Source of the DNA: Acidimicrobiia bacterium
GTDB lineage: Bacteria; Actinomycetota; Acidimicrobiia; Spongiisociales; UBA5794
Assembly (NCBI GenBank): GCA_030618675.1
Contig: JAUXCV010000044.1
Span: 1 to 9,836 of the forward strand
Reading direction: 5' to 3'
Length of the DNA: 9,836 nucleotides
The notes under the pieces were generated by a model. The model saw nothing but the letters and a program-made list of their open reading frames with translations, did not search any database and was not told the DNA's origin. Positions 1 through 7,355 of this stretch are shown here, in pieces. Each line of letters begins with the position of its first letter. The stretch's first letter is position 1. The position numbers and the translations under genes were made by a program.

Positions 1-409
1 ATTCCGCTCGGAGCACCAGATCAGCCCGAAGACACCGATCGACATCACGGTCAACGATCCGGACGGCTTGGTCGAAGCGTGGTGGGCCGAGCATCTCGAG
101 TCCCTCGCAGGCTGCACCGTTGTGCATGGCAAGCCCCCCACCGACGGCGCCGTGAGCCGGGTCATCGCCGGTACGGTCCAAGCGTTCATACCTCTCGACG
201 GCCTCGTCGACGTAGACGCGGAGAGGAAGCGTCTGAGGAAGGCCATCGCCGACGGCGAGGCCGATATCGGACGATCCCGAGCCAAGCTGGCCAACCCGAA
301 CTTCCGGGACCGTGCTCCCACCGAGGTCGTCGCGGGGGAGGAAGCCAAGGTCGCCTCGGCCGAAGAACGCCTCGCCAAGCTCGGCGCTCAACTCACCGAA
401 TTGGGATAG
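1..409 (+). CDS. valS: valyl-tRNA synthetase, C-terminal fragment
   Basis: This is the last ~135 residues of a class I aminoacyl-tRNA synthetase that charges tRNA-Val in the cytoplasm; the catalytic domain lies upstream of the window. The open frame runs in from base 2 with no start codon, so the gene is cut by the window edge. The visible part begins in the anticodon-binding region (SEHQISPKTPIDI, like the conserved 'R.E..ISP.K.I' segment of ValRS). It continues into the C-terminal coiled-coil arm that contacts tRNA: a G-x-V-D-V-D-A-E-R-K-R-L helix start, then KLANPNF and APTEVVAGEEAKV, which match the family's 'KL.N..F...AP..VV..E' signature. It ends at TAG 407-409. folC starts 3 bases later, so the two are probably co-transcribed. 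The identity is based on this C-terminal arm alone. Confidence 0.93.
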   Translation, partial: FRSEHQISPKTPIDITVNDPDGLVEAWWAEHLESLAGCTVVHGKPPTDGAVSRVIAGTVQAFIPLDGLVDVDAERKRLRKAIADGEADIGRSRAKLANPNFRDRAPTEVVAGEEAKVASAEERLAKLGAQLTELG

Positions 410-412
410 CAG

Positions 413-1855
413 GTGACCGACTCCATCCCGAACATCGTCGACCGGACCGACGCGGAGGCGTTCCTCGACGATCGAATCGGTCAGGGCATGAAGCCGGGCC
501 TCGAGCGTATCGCGGGCGTCCTCGAGTTCATGGGGAACCCGCAGACCGACTACCCGGTCATCCATGTCGCGGGTACGAACGGCAAGACGACCGTCACGCG
601 TCTCGTCGCCGACATCCTCGGCGCTCACGGGATCCGCACCGGCACGTTCACGTCGCCGCATCTCCATCGCCTGGAGGAGCGGTTCTCGATCGACGGAACG
701 CCGCTGACCGCCGAGGCCTTCACCCGGGCCGTATCGGATATCGCCTGGTTCGTCGAAGAGTACGAACGTCGAACGGACAGCGGGATCACGTACTTCGAGG
801 TCACCGCCGCCCTCGCTTTCTCCGTGTTCGCCGAGGTCGCGCTCGACGTCGCGATCATCGAAGTGGGGATGGGGGGCCGGTGGGACGCGACGAACGTGGT
901 CGACTCAGCCGTTGCCGTGGTCACCGGGATCGCACTTGATCACGTCGAGTACCTCGGCGAGACCCTGGCAGAGATCGCGGCCGAGAAGGCCGCCATCATC
1001 GGGACCGGAGGGATCGTGGTGAGCGGGCCCCTCCCGCCCGCAGCCGAAGGTGCCGTCACCGCCCGCGTCGATGAATGCACCGCGAAGTGGTATCGCTCCG
1101 GGGACGCGTTCTCTGTCGCCGACGAGACACAGGCCGTTGGGGGGTGGATGGTCGATATCGTCGGCATCTACACGGACTACACCGAGCTCTACCTCCCGAT
1201 CCACGGACGTCACCAGATCGACAACCTGGCCACAGCGATCGCCACGGCCGAGGCCTTCCTCGAGCGGGCCCTCGATATCGATGCCCTTCGGAGCGCTTTG
1301 GCGGCGACCACGCACCCGGGGCGCATCGAGGCCGTCCACCATCGTCCGCTCGTCATCATCGATGGAGCTCACAACGTCCAAGGTGTCGAGGGTCTGGCGG
1401 CTGCTCTCCGGGACGAGTTCCCGGAGACCGACTGGCATGTCGTTGCAGGCATGCGCGGAGAGCGATCTCCCGGCGAGATCCTCGAACCACTCGCCGGTCT
1501 CGCCGGTCGTCTGTGGGCGACCGCACCCGACGACCCGGATGCGATCGACGCGTCCACCGTTGCGTCGTCGGCCGGCCCCGTGCTTGGGTGCGAGACGACG
1601 GTCGTCGAGAGCGTGCCCGACGCGATCGCGGAAGCTATGAGCGCCGCCGGCGCCAAAGGAGCGGTTGTTGTCGTTGGATCGCTCTACGTGGCGGGTGAGG
1701 CACGCGAGTCTCTCATCGGGACCGGGTTCCACCCATCCGGTGTTCACGTCCGGATCGAATCCGAGATCGATGGCGACGCCGGTGACGATGACAACGACGA
1801 TGACGGCTGGATAGAGACCGAGGACGCCTGGGCGGAAGCCGACGACGCCGAGTAG
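413..1855 (+). CDS. folC: folylpolyglutamate synthase / dihydrofolate synthase family protein
   Basis: A 480-residue Mur-ligase-type enzyme. The family adds glutamates to (dihydro)folates using ATP, which keeps folates in the cell; bifunctional members also make dihydrofolate from dihydropteroate. Visible motifs are the P-loop GTNGKTT (residues 54-60), FTSPHLHRLEERF (79-91), EVGMGGRWDATN (150-161), LDHVEYLG (175-182), the EKAAI segment (191-195) with the lysine usually carbamylated in Mur ligases, GRHQIDNL (265-272), and HPGRIE plus IDGAHN (301-321), which link to the C-terminal domain. The start is a GTG 3 bases after the valS stop; the next in-frame Met (residue 26) would cut into the conserved N-terminus. 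No good Shine-Dalgarno sequence is seen. After the last conserved block (GSLYVAGEARE, 422-432), where the fold normally ends, there is a ~40-residue tail with a run of Asp/Asn/Glu. Whether the enzyme is bifunctional cannot be told from the sequence. Confidence 0.95.
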   Translation: MTDSIPNIVDRTDAEAFLDDRIGQGMKPGLERIAGVLEFMGNPQTDYPVIHVAGTNGKTTVTRLVADILGAHGIRTGTFTSPHLHRLEERFSIDGTPLTAEAFTRAVSDIAWFVEEYERRTDSGITYFEVTAALAFSVFAEVALDVAIIEVGMGGRWDATNVVDSAVAVVTGIALDHVEYLGETLAEIAAEKAAIIGTGGIVVSGPLPPAAEGAVTARVDECTAKWYRSGDAFSVADETQAVGGWMVDIVGIYTDYTELYLPIHGRHQIDNLATAIATAEAFLERALDIDALRSALAATTHPGRIEAVHHRPLVIIDGAHNVQGVEGLAAALRDEFPETDWHVVAGMRGERSPGEILEPLAGLAGRLWATAPDDPDAIDASTVASSAGPVLGCETTVVESVPDAIAEAMSAAGAKGAVVVVGSLYVAGEARESLIGTGFHPSGVHVRIESEIDGDAGDDDNDDDGWIETEDAWAEADDAE

Positions 1856-1858
1856 CCT
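1853..1858 (+). promoter_or_regulatory. possible -10 element for leaderless ndk transcript
   Basis: TAGCCT fits the TANNNT core of bacterial -10 elements and overlaps the folC stop codon. Exactly 8 bases separate it from the ndk ATG, so a transcript starting 6-8 bases downstream of the hexamer would begin at or next to the start codon. No Shine-Dalgarno sequence lies in the 11-base folC-ndk gap. No -35 element is recognisable, so this is a weak call. Confidence 0.3.
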
Positions 1859-1866
1859 TCCGCCGC

Positions 1867-2277
1867 ATGGCAAATGAATCAACTTTCGTGATGGTGAAGC
1901 CCGACGGGGTGCGTCGGGGACTCGTCGGCGAGGTCGTCTCGCGGTTCGAACGAAAAGGCCTGACACTCGACAGGATGCGCATGCTGACGATCGACGATGA
2001 TCTGGCCTCGCGCCACTACGGCGAGCACGTCGACAAGCCGTTTTTCGGGGAACTCAAAGCGTTCATCACGAGCGGGCCCGTCGTTGCAATGCAGTGGTCG
2101 GGCGAGTCGGCGGTCGGTGTTGCCCGGACGCTGATGGGCACGACCAATCCGGCCGAAGCGCCTCCGGGGACCATCCGCGGCGACTTGGGCCTGATCATCA
2201 CCGAGAACATCGTCCACGGATCCGATTCACCGACGAGCGCCGAACGAGAGTTGGGACTCTTCTTCCAGGACCGCTAG
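1867..2277 (+). CDS. ndk: nucleoside diphosphate kinase
   Basis: A 136-residue enzyme, full length for the family. It transfers the gamma-phosphate from ATP to NDPs through a phosphohistidine intermediate and so balances cytoplasmic NTP and dNTP pools. The N-terminus STFVMVKPDGVRRGLVGE is the classic NDK opening. The active-site block GTIRGDLGL...NIVHGSDS places the catalytic histidine at residue 117, with the nucleotide-binding Lys at 11 (VKPDG). The ATG at 1867 is the only sensible start. It lies 11 bases after folC and has no Shine-Dalgarno sequence; a TANNNT hexamer 8 bases upstream suggests a leaderless message as an alternative to read-through from folC. The gene sits between folate/tRNA functions and the cell-shape operon, as is common in Actinobacteria. 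Nothing is missing from the active site. Confidence 0.97.
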   Translation: MANESTFVMVKPDGVRRGLVGEVVSRFERKGLTLDRMRMLTIDDDLASRHYGEHVDKPFFGELKAFITSGPVVAMQWSGESAVGVARTLMGTTNPAEAPPGTIRGDLGLIITENIVHGSDSPTSAERELGLFFQDR

Positions 2278-2290
2278 ACGAACCTATCGT

Positions 2291-2296
2291 TACACT
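2291..2296 (+). promoter_or_regulatory. possible -10 element upstream of mreB
   Basis: TACACT fits TANNNT and lies in the 46-base ndk-mreB gap, 27 bases before the mreB ATG. That leaves a short leader that would include the mreB Shine-Dalgarno sequence. The bases 17 upstream (around 2268-2273) do not resemble a -35 element. This would allow the Rod operon to be transcribed separately from ndk; evidence is weak. Confidence 0.25.
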
Positions 2297-2310
2297 GACA
2301 GCACACTCCC

Positions 2311-2315
2311 AGGAA
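2311..2315 (+). promoter_or_regulatory. mreB ribosome binding site
   Basis: AGGAA lies 8 bases before the ATG at 2324, a good Shine-Dalgarno match and spacing. It supports the chosen mreB start. It contrasts with ndk and tdk, which lack any such sequence. Confidence 0.6.
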
Positions 2316-2323
2316 TTGCTCCT

Positions 2324-3355
2324 ATGAACAGCCTTCTGTCCTTCGCAGGTCGGGACATGGCCATCGACCTCGGCACGGCGAACACCCTTGTGTTCGTTCG
2401 CGGTCAGGGCATCGTCCTCAACGAACCGTCGGTGGTCGCGATCAACACACGCGACAACCGACCCCTCGAGGTCGGCATGGCCGCGAAGCGAATGATCGGA
2501 CGCACCCCGTCGTACATCCAGGCCATCAGGCCGCTGCGCGATGGTGTGATCGCCGACTTCGACGTGACCGAGAAGATGCTCCGGTACTTCATCGACAAGG
2601 TGCACACCGGTCGATTCGCCGCGCGCCCCAGGATCGTCATCTGCGTTCCCTCCGGCATCACCGGCGTCGAGCGCCGGGCGGTCGAGGAAGCCGCCTACCA
2701 CGCAGGAGCGAGGAAGGCGTACACGATCGAGGAACCGATGGCCGCAGCGATCGGTGTCGGCCTTCCGGTGCACGAGCCGACGGGATCGATGATCGTCGAC
2801 ATCGGGGGTGGTACCACCGAGGTGGCGGTCATCTCTCTGGGCGGAATCGTCGTATCGAAGAGCATCCGGATCGGCGGCGACGAACTCGACGATGCGATCA
2901 TCCAGTGGGTCAAGAAGGAATACAGCCTCATGCTCGGCGAGCGAACGGCCGAACAGGTCAAGATGGCAATCGGGTCGGCGTGGCCGTACCCCGACGAACC
3001 GGCCGCCGAGGTTCGAGGCCGCGACCTGATCACAGGTCTGCCGAAGACGATCGTGCTCTCGAGCGCGGAGATCCGCGAAGCGATCGAAGAACCGGTCGAA
3101 GCGTTCGTCGACTCGGTCAAGTACACCCTTGACAAGACGCCTCCCGAGTTGGCCGCCGACATCATGGAACGTGGCATCGTGCTCGCCGGTGGAGGTGCCC
3201 TGCTACGCGGTATCGACCAGCGACTCGTCAACGAGACGGGCATGCCGATCGTTACCGCCGAACGACCTCTACAGAGCGTGGTGCTCGGGTCGGGAGCGGT
3301 CCTGGAAGAGTTCGACGTGCTTCACGTCGTGCTCCAGTCCAGTGGCCGCGGGTGA
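2324..3355 (+). CDS. mreB: rod shape-determining protein MreB (actin homologue)
   Basis: A 343-residue bacterial actin, the normal MreB length. It forms membrane-associated filaments that position the elongasome (MreC, MreD, RodA, PBP2) and guide lateral wall synthesis. Nucleotide-binding motifs are all present: phosphate-1 DLGTANTLV (residues 15-23), the connect-1 region EEPMAAAIG (136-144), phosphate-2 DIGGGTTEVAVISLGG (159-174), and the adenosine motif LAGGGALLRGID (287-298). The block EVRGRDLITGLPKTI (229-243) is diagnostic for MreB over other actin-like ATPases. The short hydrophobic N-terminus (MNSLLSFAGR) could serve as the membrane-binding segment, by analogy with other MreBs. The start is supported by an AGGAA Shine-Dalgarno sequence. 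mreB is the first gene of the mreBCD-mrdA-rodA cluster, 21 bases before mreC in the same reading frame. Confidence 0.98.
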   Translation: MNSLLSFAGRDMAIDLGTANTLVFVRGQGIVLNEPSVVAINTRDNRPLEVGMAAKRMIGRTPSYIQAIRPLRDGVIADFDVTEKMLRYFIDKVHTGRFAARPRIVICVPSGITGVERRAVEEAAYHAGARKAYTIEEPMAAAIGVGLPVHEPTGSMIVDIGGGTTEVAVISLGGIVVSKSIRIGGDELDDAIIQWVKKEYSLMLGERTAEQVKMAIGSAWPYPDEPAAEVRGRDLITGLPKTIVLSSAEIREAIEEPVEAFVDSVKYTLDKTPPELAADIMERGIVLAGGGALLRGIDQRLVNETGMPIVTAERPLQSVVLGSGAVLEEFDVLHVVLQSSGRG

Positions 3356-3376
3356 CATGGCCCCGGGTCGAAACTG

Positions 3377-4276
3377 ATGTTCCCTTCCGGACGGCGTCTC
3401 GACCGCTCCACGGCACTGTTCATCACACTTCTGGCGGTGGGATTCCTCATCGCGACGTTCGACGTCCGCTCTTCCGGTGACAGTGTCACAACGGTGATCC
3501 GCGGCGGTGCCCAGACGCTCGCTGCTCCGATTCAAGAGGCGATCGATCTCGTCGTACGACCGGCCGTTGGATTCGTCGACGGGATCTCCAACGTCGCCGG
3601 ACTCAGCGATCAGAACGAGCGACTCGAGGGGGAGGTTCGACGTCTCGAGCAGCGCCTCCTCGAGACGTCCGCTCTCGAACGGCGGGTTGCGGAACTCGAG
3701 GCGATCAACGACCTCGCGCCCCCGGAAGATCTTGCGACGGTGACGGCACGGATCTACTCCGCCGGCGCATCCACATTCGATCAGATCCGACTCATCAACC
3801 GGGGATCGGACAACGGGATCGTCGTGGGACAGGCCGTCGTCGACGAGGACGGTCTCATCGGCCGGATCGATCTCGTCACCAAGTCCTCCGCCCGGGTGCG
3901 TCTCATCACCGATCCGCTGGTCTCGGTCGGCGTTCGGGTGCAGGACACCAATCACACCGGCGTGGTCACCGGACGGGGCGACGATCTGCTCCGTCTCGAC
4001 ATGTTCGATGCGACGGAACCCGTACGCGAAGGAGCGGTTGTTCTCACCGATGGGAGCCTGTTCCCTCCGGGGATCGTCGTGGGGTTCGCCGATGAGACGA
4101 AATCGGCGGACGTCGGATTTGCCTTGAGGGTCACCGTCGATCCGGCGGCCGCGTTCTCGCAACTCGACTTCGTGAAGGTCGTCGTCGGATGGTCACCGCT
4201 CGACGCCGATGTGGAAGACCGCGATCCACTCGTCAAGGCTCCCTCCTTCACTGAGCCGAGATTGGGGGGAGCATGA
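3377..4276 (+). CDS. mreC: rod shape-determining protein MreC
   Basis: A 299-residue bitopic membrane protein. MreC links cytoplasmic MreB to the periplasmic or extracellular face and activates PBP2. It shows a short basic cytoplasmic N-terminus, a transmembrane helix at about residues 12-28 (STALFITLLAVGFLIATF), a coiled coil at about 76-112 (NERLEGEVRRLEQRLLETS and following heptads), and the MreC beta-barrel domains from about 119 to 273 (RGSDNGIVVGQAVV, GLIGRI, TDP, HTGVVTGRG). These are in the family's usual order, and the length is typical. The ATG at 3377 is the first start after the in-frame mreB stop; no clear Shine-Dalgarno sequence precedes it. The last four bases (4273-4276, ATGA) overlap the mreD start, so the two are probably translationally coupled. 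The ~25-residue C-terminal tail after GWSP is low-complexity and probably flexible. Confidence 0.96.
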   Translation: MFPSGRRLDRSTALFITLLAVGFLIATFDVRSSGDSVTTVIRGGAQTLAAPIQEAIDLVVRPAVGFVDGISNVAGLSDQNERLEGEVRRLEQRLLETSALERRVAELEAINDLAPPEDLATVTARIYSAGASTFDQIRLINRGSDNGIVVGQAVVDEDGLIGRIDLVTKSSARVRLITDPLVSVGVRVQDTNHTGVVTGRGDDLLRLDMFDATEPVREGAVVLTDGSLFPPGIVVGFADETKSADVGFALRVTVDPAAAFSQLDFVKVVVGWSPLDADVEDRDPLVKAPSFTEPRLGGA

Positions 4277-4776
4277 CAAGCGGGAAGGTCATCATCGCTC
4301 TCGGTCTTGTCGTGGCGGCGGTGCTCATCCAGACGACCGTCTTCCAGCACATCCGTCCGCTCGGGTATGCACCGGCGCTCGGGATGCTCACGGTGATCGC
4401 CCTTTCGCGCTTCCTCGATCCGGAACAGGCTCTCTTCGTCGCGTTCACCGGGGGGTTCTTCCAGGACCTCCTGAGTGCTTCGCCACTCGGGCTGTGGGCC
4501 AGCACGTTCACCGTCGTCGCGTTCATCGCGTTGAAGGTACGCGATCGTGAGATCGCAGGAACGCCAGCGGTCCTTCTCGGAGTGTTTGGTCTCACCGTGA
4601 TCGGGCAGCTGACCTATGCGGTCCTCGGCACGTTGTTCGGGCAAGGGATCATCAATCGTCCCGAATTCATCGGACACGTCTTCGTGCCGGCGTTGTACAA
4701 CGTGGTCCTCGCTTACCCGATCTTCTGGCTCACGAAGGTCACGGTCAGGCCCCCCGAACGGACGTGGGCGGCATGA
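4273..4776 (+). CDS. mreD: rod shape-determining protein MreD
   Basis: A 167-residue, very hydrophobic integral membrane protein, the usual MreD length. MreD is a core subunit of the Rod complex and works with MreC. Predicted membrane segments lie at about residues 6-24, 36-47, 53-68, 76-88, 97-120 and 135-154. The family signature G-F-x-x-D-L-L-S-x-x-P-L-G is clear (GGFFQDLLSASPLGLW, 60-75). The ATG overlaps the mreC TGA (ATGA) and its own TGA overlaps the mrdA ATG in the same way, so synthesis of MreC, MreD and PBP2 is probably coupled. MreD is weakly conserved; the identification rests on the signature, hydropathy and gene order. Confidence 0.92.
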   Translation: MTSGKVIIALGLVVAAVLIQTTVFQHIRPLGYAPALGMLTVIALSRFLDPEQALFVAFTGGFFQDLLSASPLGLWASTFTVVAFIALKVRDREIAGTPAVLLGVFGLTVIGQLTYAVLGTLFGQGIINRPEFIGHVFVPALYNVVLAYPIFWLTKVTVRPPERTWAA

Positions 4777-7355
4777 CCGGCACATGGCGCCTCGCCGGTG
4801 TAGGCATCGTTCTGGCGGTGATGCTCGGTGCTCTGGGCCTTCGTCTCTGGACGATCCAGGTAACCGAGACCGACGAATACAACGCAGAGGCCGAACGGAA
4901 CCTGATCCGTGTGGTTCCGACACCCGCCCCCCGGGGAGACGTCTTCGATCGCAACGGTGAACTCCTCGCCGGGACGAGGGCGTCGCTTGCCGTGGTCGTC
5001 GACATGGGCCTTCTGGAAGACGATTTCGAGGAGGATCTTGCCGGGCGCCTCTCAGCGTTTCTCGATCAACCGGCCAGCGAGATCCTCGATCGTTTCGAGA
5101 GAGCCAACTCCGGGGCCCAGATCATTCTTGCTGAGGACCTCACCGAACGGCAGGCGTTGGTCCTCTTCGAGCACCGCGAGGACTTTCCCGGGGTCGCGGT
5201 GATCCCGCAACCGATCCGCGACTACCCGGGCGGGGAGCTCGCTGCTCAAGTGCTGGGGTACATCGGCAAGCCGTCCGAGGCAGACCTCGAGCGCCCCGGC
5301 GTGAAGGGGACCGACGTCGTTGGCAAAGCGGGCATAGAACGTTTCTACGACGATCAGCTTCGCGGAACCGAAGGGGTCATCAAATACCAGGTCGATGCCG
5401 GCCGTTCGGTACTGCAGCGGCTCGGAGAGCAGGAGTCGACCCCCGGAGACAACCTCATTCTCACGATCGACAGCGGCATCCAAGCCCAACTTCAGGAGTC
5501 GCTCGAGGCCGGCCTCAGTTTGGCAAGAGACCTTGAGATGGCTCAGCGAGGAGAAGCGCTGGCCAAGGAGAACGGGAGCATCGCGAGCCGGCTGTTCCTG
5601 GCCCGGGAGGCGCTGCAACTCGAGGCTGAGCGCGCCGCCCTCGAGGCGGAGGCTGCCGCGGCCGACCCGGACGAGGCCGACACCGTCACCGACGAGGACA
5701 GTGTCGCCGTCGATTCGGTCGTCGAGATCGATGAAGGCGAAGTCCTCGGATCGCTCTATCCGGGCCTCCCGATCGATGATGAGGGTGTGTGCGTTCCGGT
5801 TCAGCGGGTCGAAGTCGGCGTGGCCAACCGAACACTGCTTTCCGGGATCGACGAACGGACCATGCGACTCGAGGCGGTCGTAACGGACCGATCCCGACGC
5901 ATCGCCGTCGTCGACATCGACGGCGAGAGGTTCGAGGTTGAAGAAGGGGATTCGTTCGCAACGACCCTGCGCGCGATCGCGATCACCGACGATGGGATCG
6001 TTGCTTCACATTCGGATGCCTGGTGTCCGGTTCGAGCGGTCGGAGTCGTAGAAGATCCCAATGATGGTTCGATCATCGCGATGGCGTCGTACCCGTCGTT
6101 CGATCCGTCTGCGTTCGTGAGCGGACTCACGCAGCGCGAGTGGGAGAGTCTCGGAACCATCAACGCTTTCACGAACTTCGCCGTTCAGGGCCAGTACGCC
6201 CCGGCGTCGACGTTCAAGGCCGTCTCGTACGTGCTGGCCCTCGAGGAGGAGATCTACCCGCTGGATCGCCCGGTGGGTGACCGTGTTCTGGGGGACGGTG
6301 GATCCGAGGCCGCGCCGCCGGGGGATGAAGATGCCGAGGTTCCACCCGGCGACGAGGAGGGTGAGGTTCCGTCGGACGACGAGGGTGCAGACGAAGTGGA
6401 AGCTCCCGCTACGCCCGCCCCATCCGACGAGGAACTGCAGCCGCTGACGTCAGACACCGACCTCTACAACTGCACCGGAAGCCTTCGCTTCCAGTTCAGC
6501 GATGGATCGTCCCAGGTGTACCGGGACTGGAAACGCAACGGGCACGGTCCGCTCGACCTCCACGGTGCACTCCAGGCATCGTGCGATCTCTACTTCTGGG
6601 AGATCTCGCTCCGGATCTGGAACGAGCGCTCGGACGAGACGGGAATCAACAACGAGGACCTGTGGCAGGAGTGGGCCCGCTCGTTCGGGTTCGGCACCGA
6701 GACCGGGATCGACCTTCCGTTTGAGAAACCCGGCCTGATTCCAGACCGGCAGTGGTTCCGTGAGGAACAGAGGAAGGACACTGGACGGGTTCGCGCGACC
6801 GGACCGTGGGTCGGCGGAGACTTGATGAACGCGATCGTCGGCCAGGGAGCGGTTCTCGTCACGCCGCTTCAGTTGGGGAACGGTTTCTCGGCGATGCTCA
6901 ATGGCGGCACGCTGTGGAAACCCCGCGTTCTCTCGGAGACCGTAGACCAAGATGGCAACGTTGTCAGCGAGAATCCGAAGACGGTCATGGAGACCATCGA
7001 CATCGATCCGGCGACGACGCGGGCACTGCGACGCGACTTCCAGCAGGTCGTCAACGGGCCGATCGGCACCGCCCGGGACGCCTTCGTCGGGTTCGGCCCG
7101 GGAGTGGCGACTGTGGGTGGCAAGACCGGGACTGCGGAGATCATCAAGGCAGAGGAGGACGTCCAAGAGGTCGATACGGCGTGGTTCATCGGAGTGGCCC
7201 CGGTGCTGTCTCCTGACTACGTCGTGACCGTGGTCGTTGAGCGGGGAGGGTCGGGAGGGCGAGTGGCCGCGCCGGTCGCGCGCCAGGTCCTGCAGTACAT
7301 TCTGAACGGTGAAGGAGCGGTGACGCCGATCCAAGCCGGGGCGGACATGGACTGA
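4773..7355 (+). CDS. mrdA: penicillin-binding protein 2 (class B transpeptidase) with large insertions
   Basis: Elongation-specific DD-transpeptidase that cross-links peptidoglycan made by RodA. The ATG at 4773 (ATGA overlap with the mreD stop) is preferred over an in-frame GTG at 4764; it gives 860 residues. Seen in order: a membrane anchor (~6-30), pedestal motif APRGDVFDRNGELLAG (52-67), GGELAAQVLGYIG (153-165) and GKAGIERFYDDQLRG (184-198), then LTIDSGIQ (230-237). The transpeptidase core has SYPSFDP (439-445), catalytic STFK (Ser479-Lys482), SCD (603-605, the PBP2-type second motif), and KTGT (784-787). E. coli PBP2 is about 630 residues. The excess is two insertions: ~180 residues (about 243-424) between LTID and the core, with a Glu/Ala-rich helix, an acidic linker and a beta-rich segment; and ~60 acidic, Pro-rich residues (about 501-563) after the STFK helix. 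All catalytic residues are intact, so it is probably active. Confidence 0.96.
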   Translation: MTGTWRLAGVGIVLAVMLGALGLRLWTIQVTETDEYNAEAERNLIRVVPTPAPRGDVFDRNGELLAGTRASLAVVVDMGLLEDDFEEDLAGRLSAFLDQPASEILDRFERANSGAQIILAEDLTERQALVLFEHREDFPGVAVIPQPIRDYPGGELAAQVLGYIGKPSEADLERPGVKGTDVVGKAGIERFYDDQLRGTEGVIKYQVDAGRSVLQRLGEQESTPGDNLILTIDSGIQAQLQESLEAGLSLARDLEMAQRGEALAKENGSIASRLFLAREALQLEAERAALEAEAAAADPDEADTVTDEDSVAVDSVVEIDEGEVLGSLYPGLPIDDEGVCVPVQRVEVGVANRTLLSGIDERTMRLEAVVTDRSRRIAVVDIDGERFEVEEGDSFATTLRAIAITDDGIVASHSDAWCPVRAVGVVEDPNDGSIIAMASYPSFDPSAFVSGLTQREWESLGTINAFTNFAVQGQYAPASTFKAVSYVLALEEEIYPLDRPVGDRVLGDGGSEAAPPGDEDAEVPPGDEEGEVPSDDEGADEVEAPATPAPSDEELQPLTSDTDLYNCTGSLRFQFSDGSSQVYRDWKRNGHGPLDLHGALQASCDLYFWEISLRIWNERSDETGINNEDLWQEWARSFGFGTETGIDLPFEKPGLIPDRQWFREEQRKDTGRVRATGPWVGGDLMNAIVGQGAVLVTPLQLGNGFSAMLNGGTLWKPRVLSETVDQDGNVVSENPKTVMETIDIDPATTRALRRDFQQVVNGPIGTARDAFVGFGPGVATVGGKTGTAEIIKAEEDVQEVDTAWFIGVAPVLSPDYVVTVVVERGGSGGRVAAPVARQVLQYILNGEGAVTPIQAGADMD
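6315..6398 (+). repeat. imperfect 27-bp coding repeat in the acidic PBP2 insertion
   Basis: Within mrdA, three successive units encode PPGDEDAEV, PPGDEEGEV and a degenerate PSDDEGADEV. The DNA units are about 27 bases and diverged at synonymous and some other sites. The segment is strongly acidic and Pro/Gly-rich, so it is probably disordered and exposed on the outer side of the membrane. Tandem units of this kind often vary in copy number between strains. Confidence 0.65.

Noticed and set aside
79..939. 286-codon plus-strand open frame overlapping the valS end and folC
   Set aside because: It is out of frame with two well-supported genes, and the product is almost entirely Arg, Gly, His and Pro.
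1784..1807. GAY-codon run in folC as a possible microsatellite
   Set aside because: Codons alternate GAC, GAT and AAC rather than repeating exactly; it is better read as selection or drift for acidic residues than as a simple DNA repeat.
905..1966. 353-codon open frame on the minus strand across folC and the start of ndk
   Set aside because: It is antisense to two clear genes, rich in Arg/Gly/Asp with no recognisable domain, as expected for a shadow frame in high-GC coding DNA.
4764..4772. Alternative GTG start for mrdA at 4764
   Set aside because: The ATG at 4773 makes an ATGA overlap with mreD, identical to the mreC/mreD junction, and gives a normal short cytoplasmic N-terminus.
3269..4923. 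Two long minus-strand open frames opposite mreC, mreD and the start of mrdA
   Set aside because: Both are antisense to recognised genes, with Arg/Asp/Glu-rich composition typical of shadow frames.
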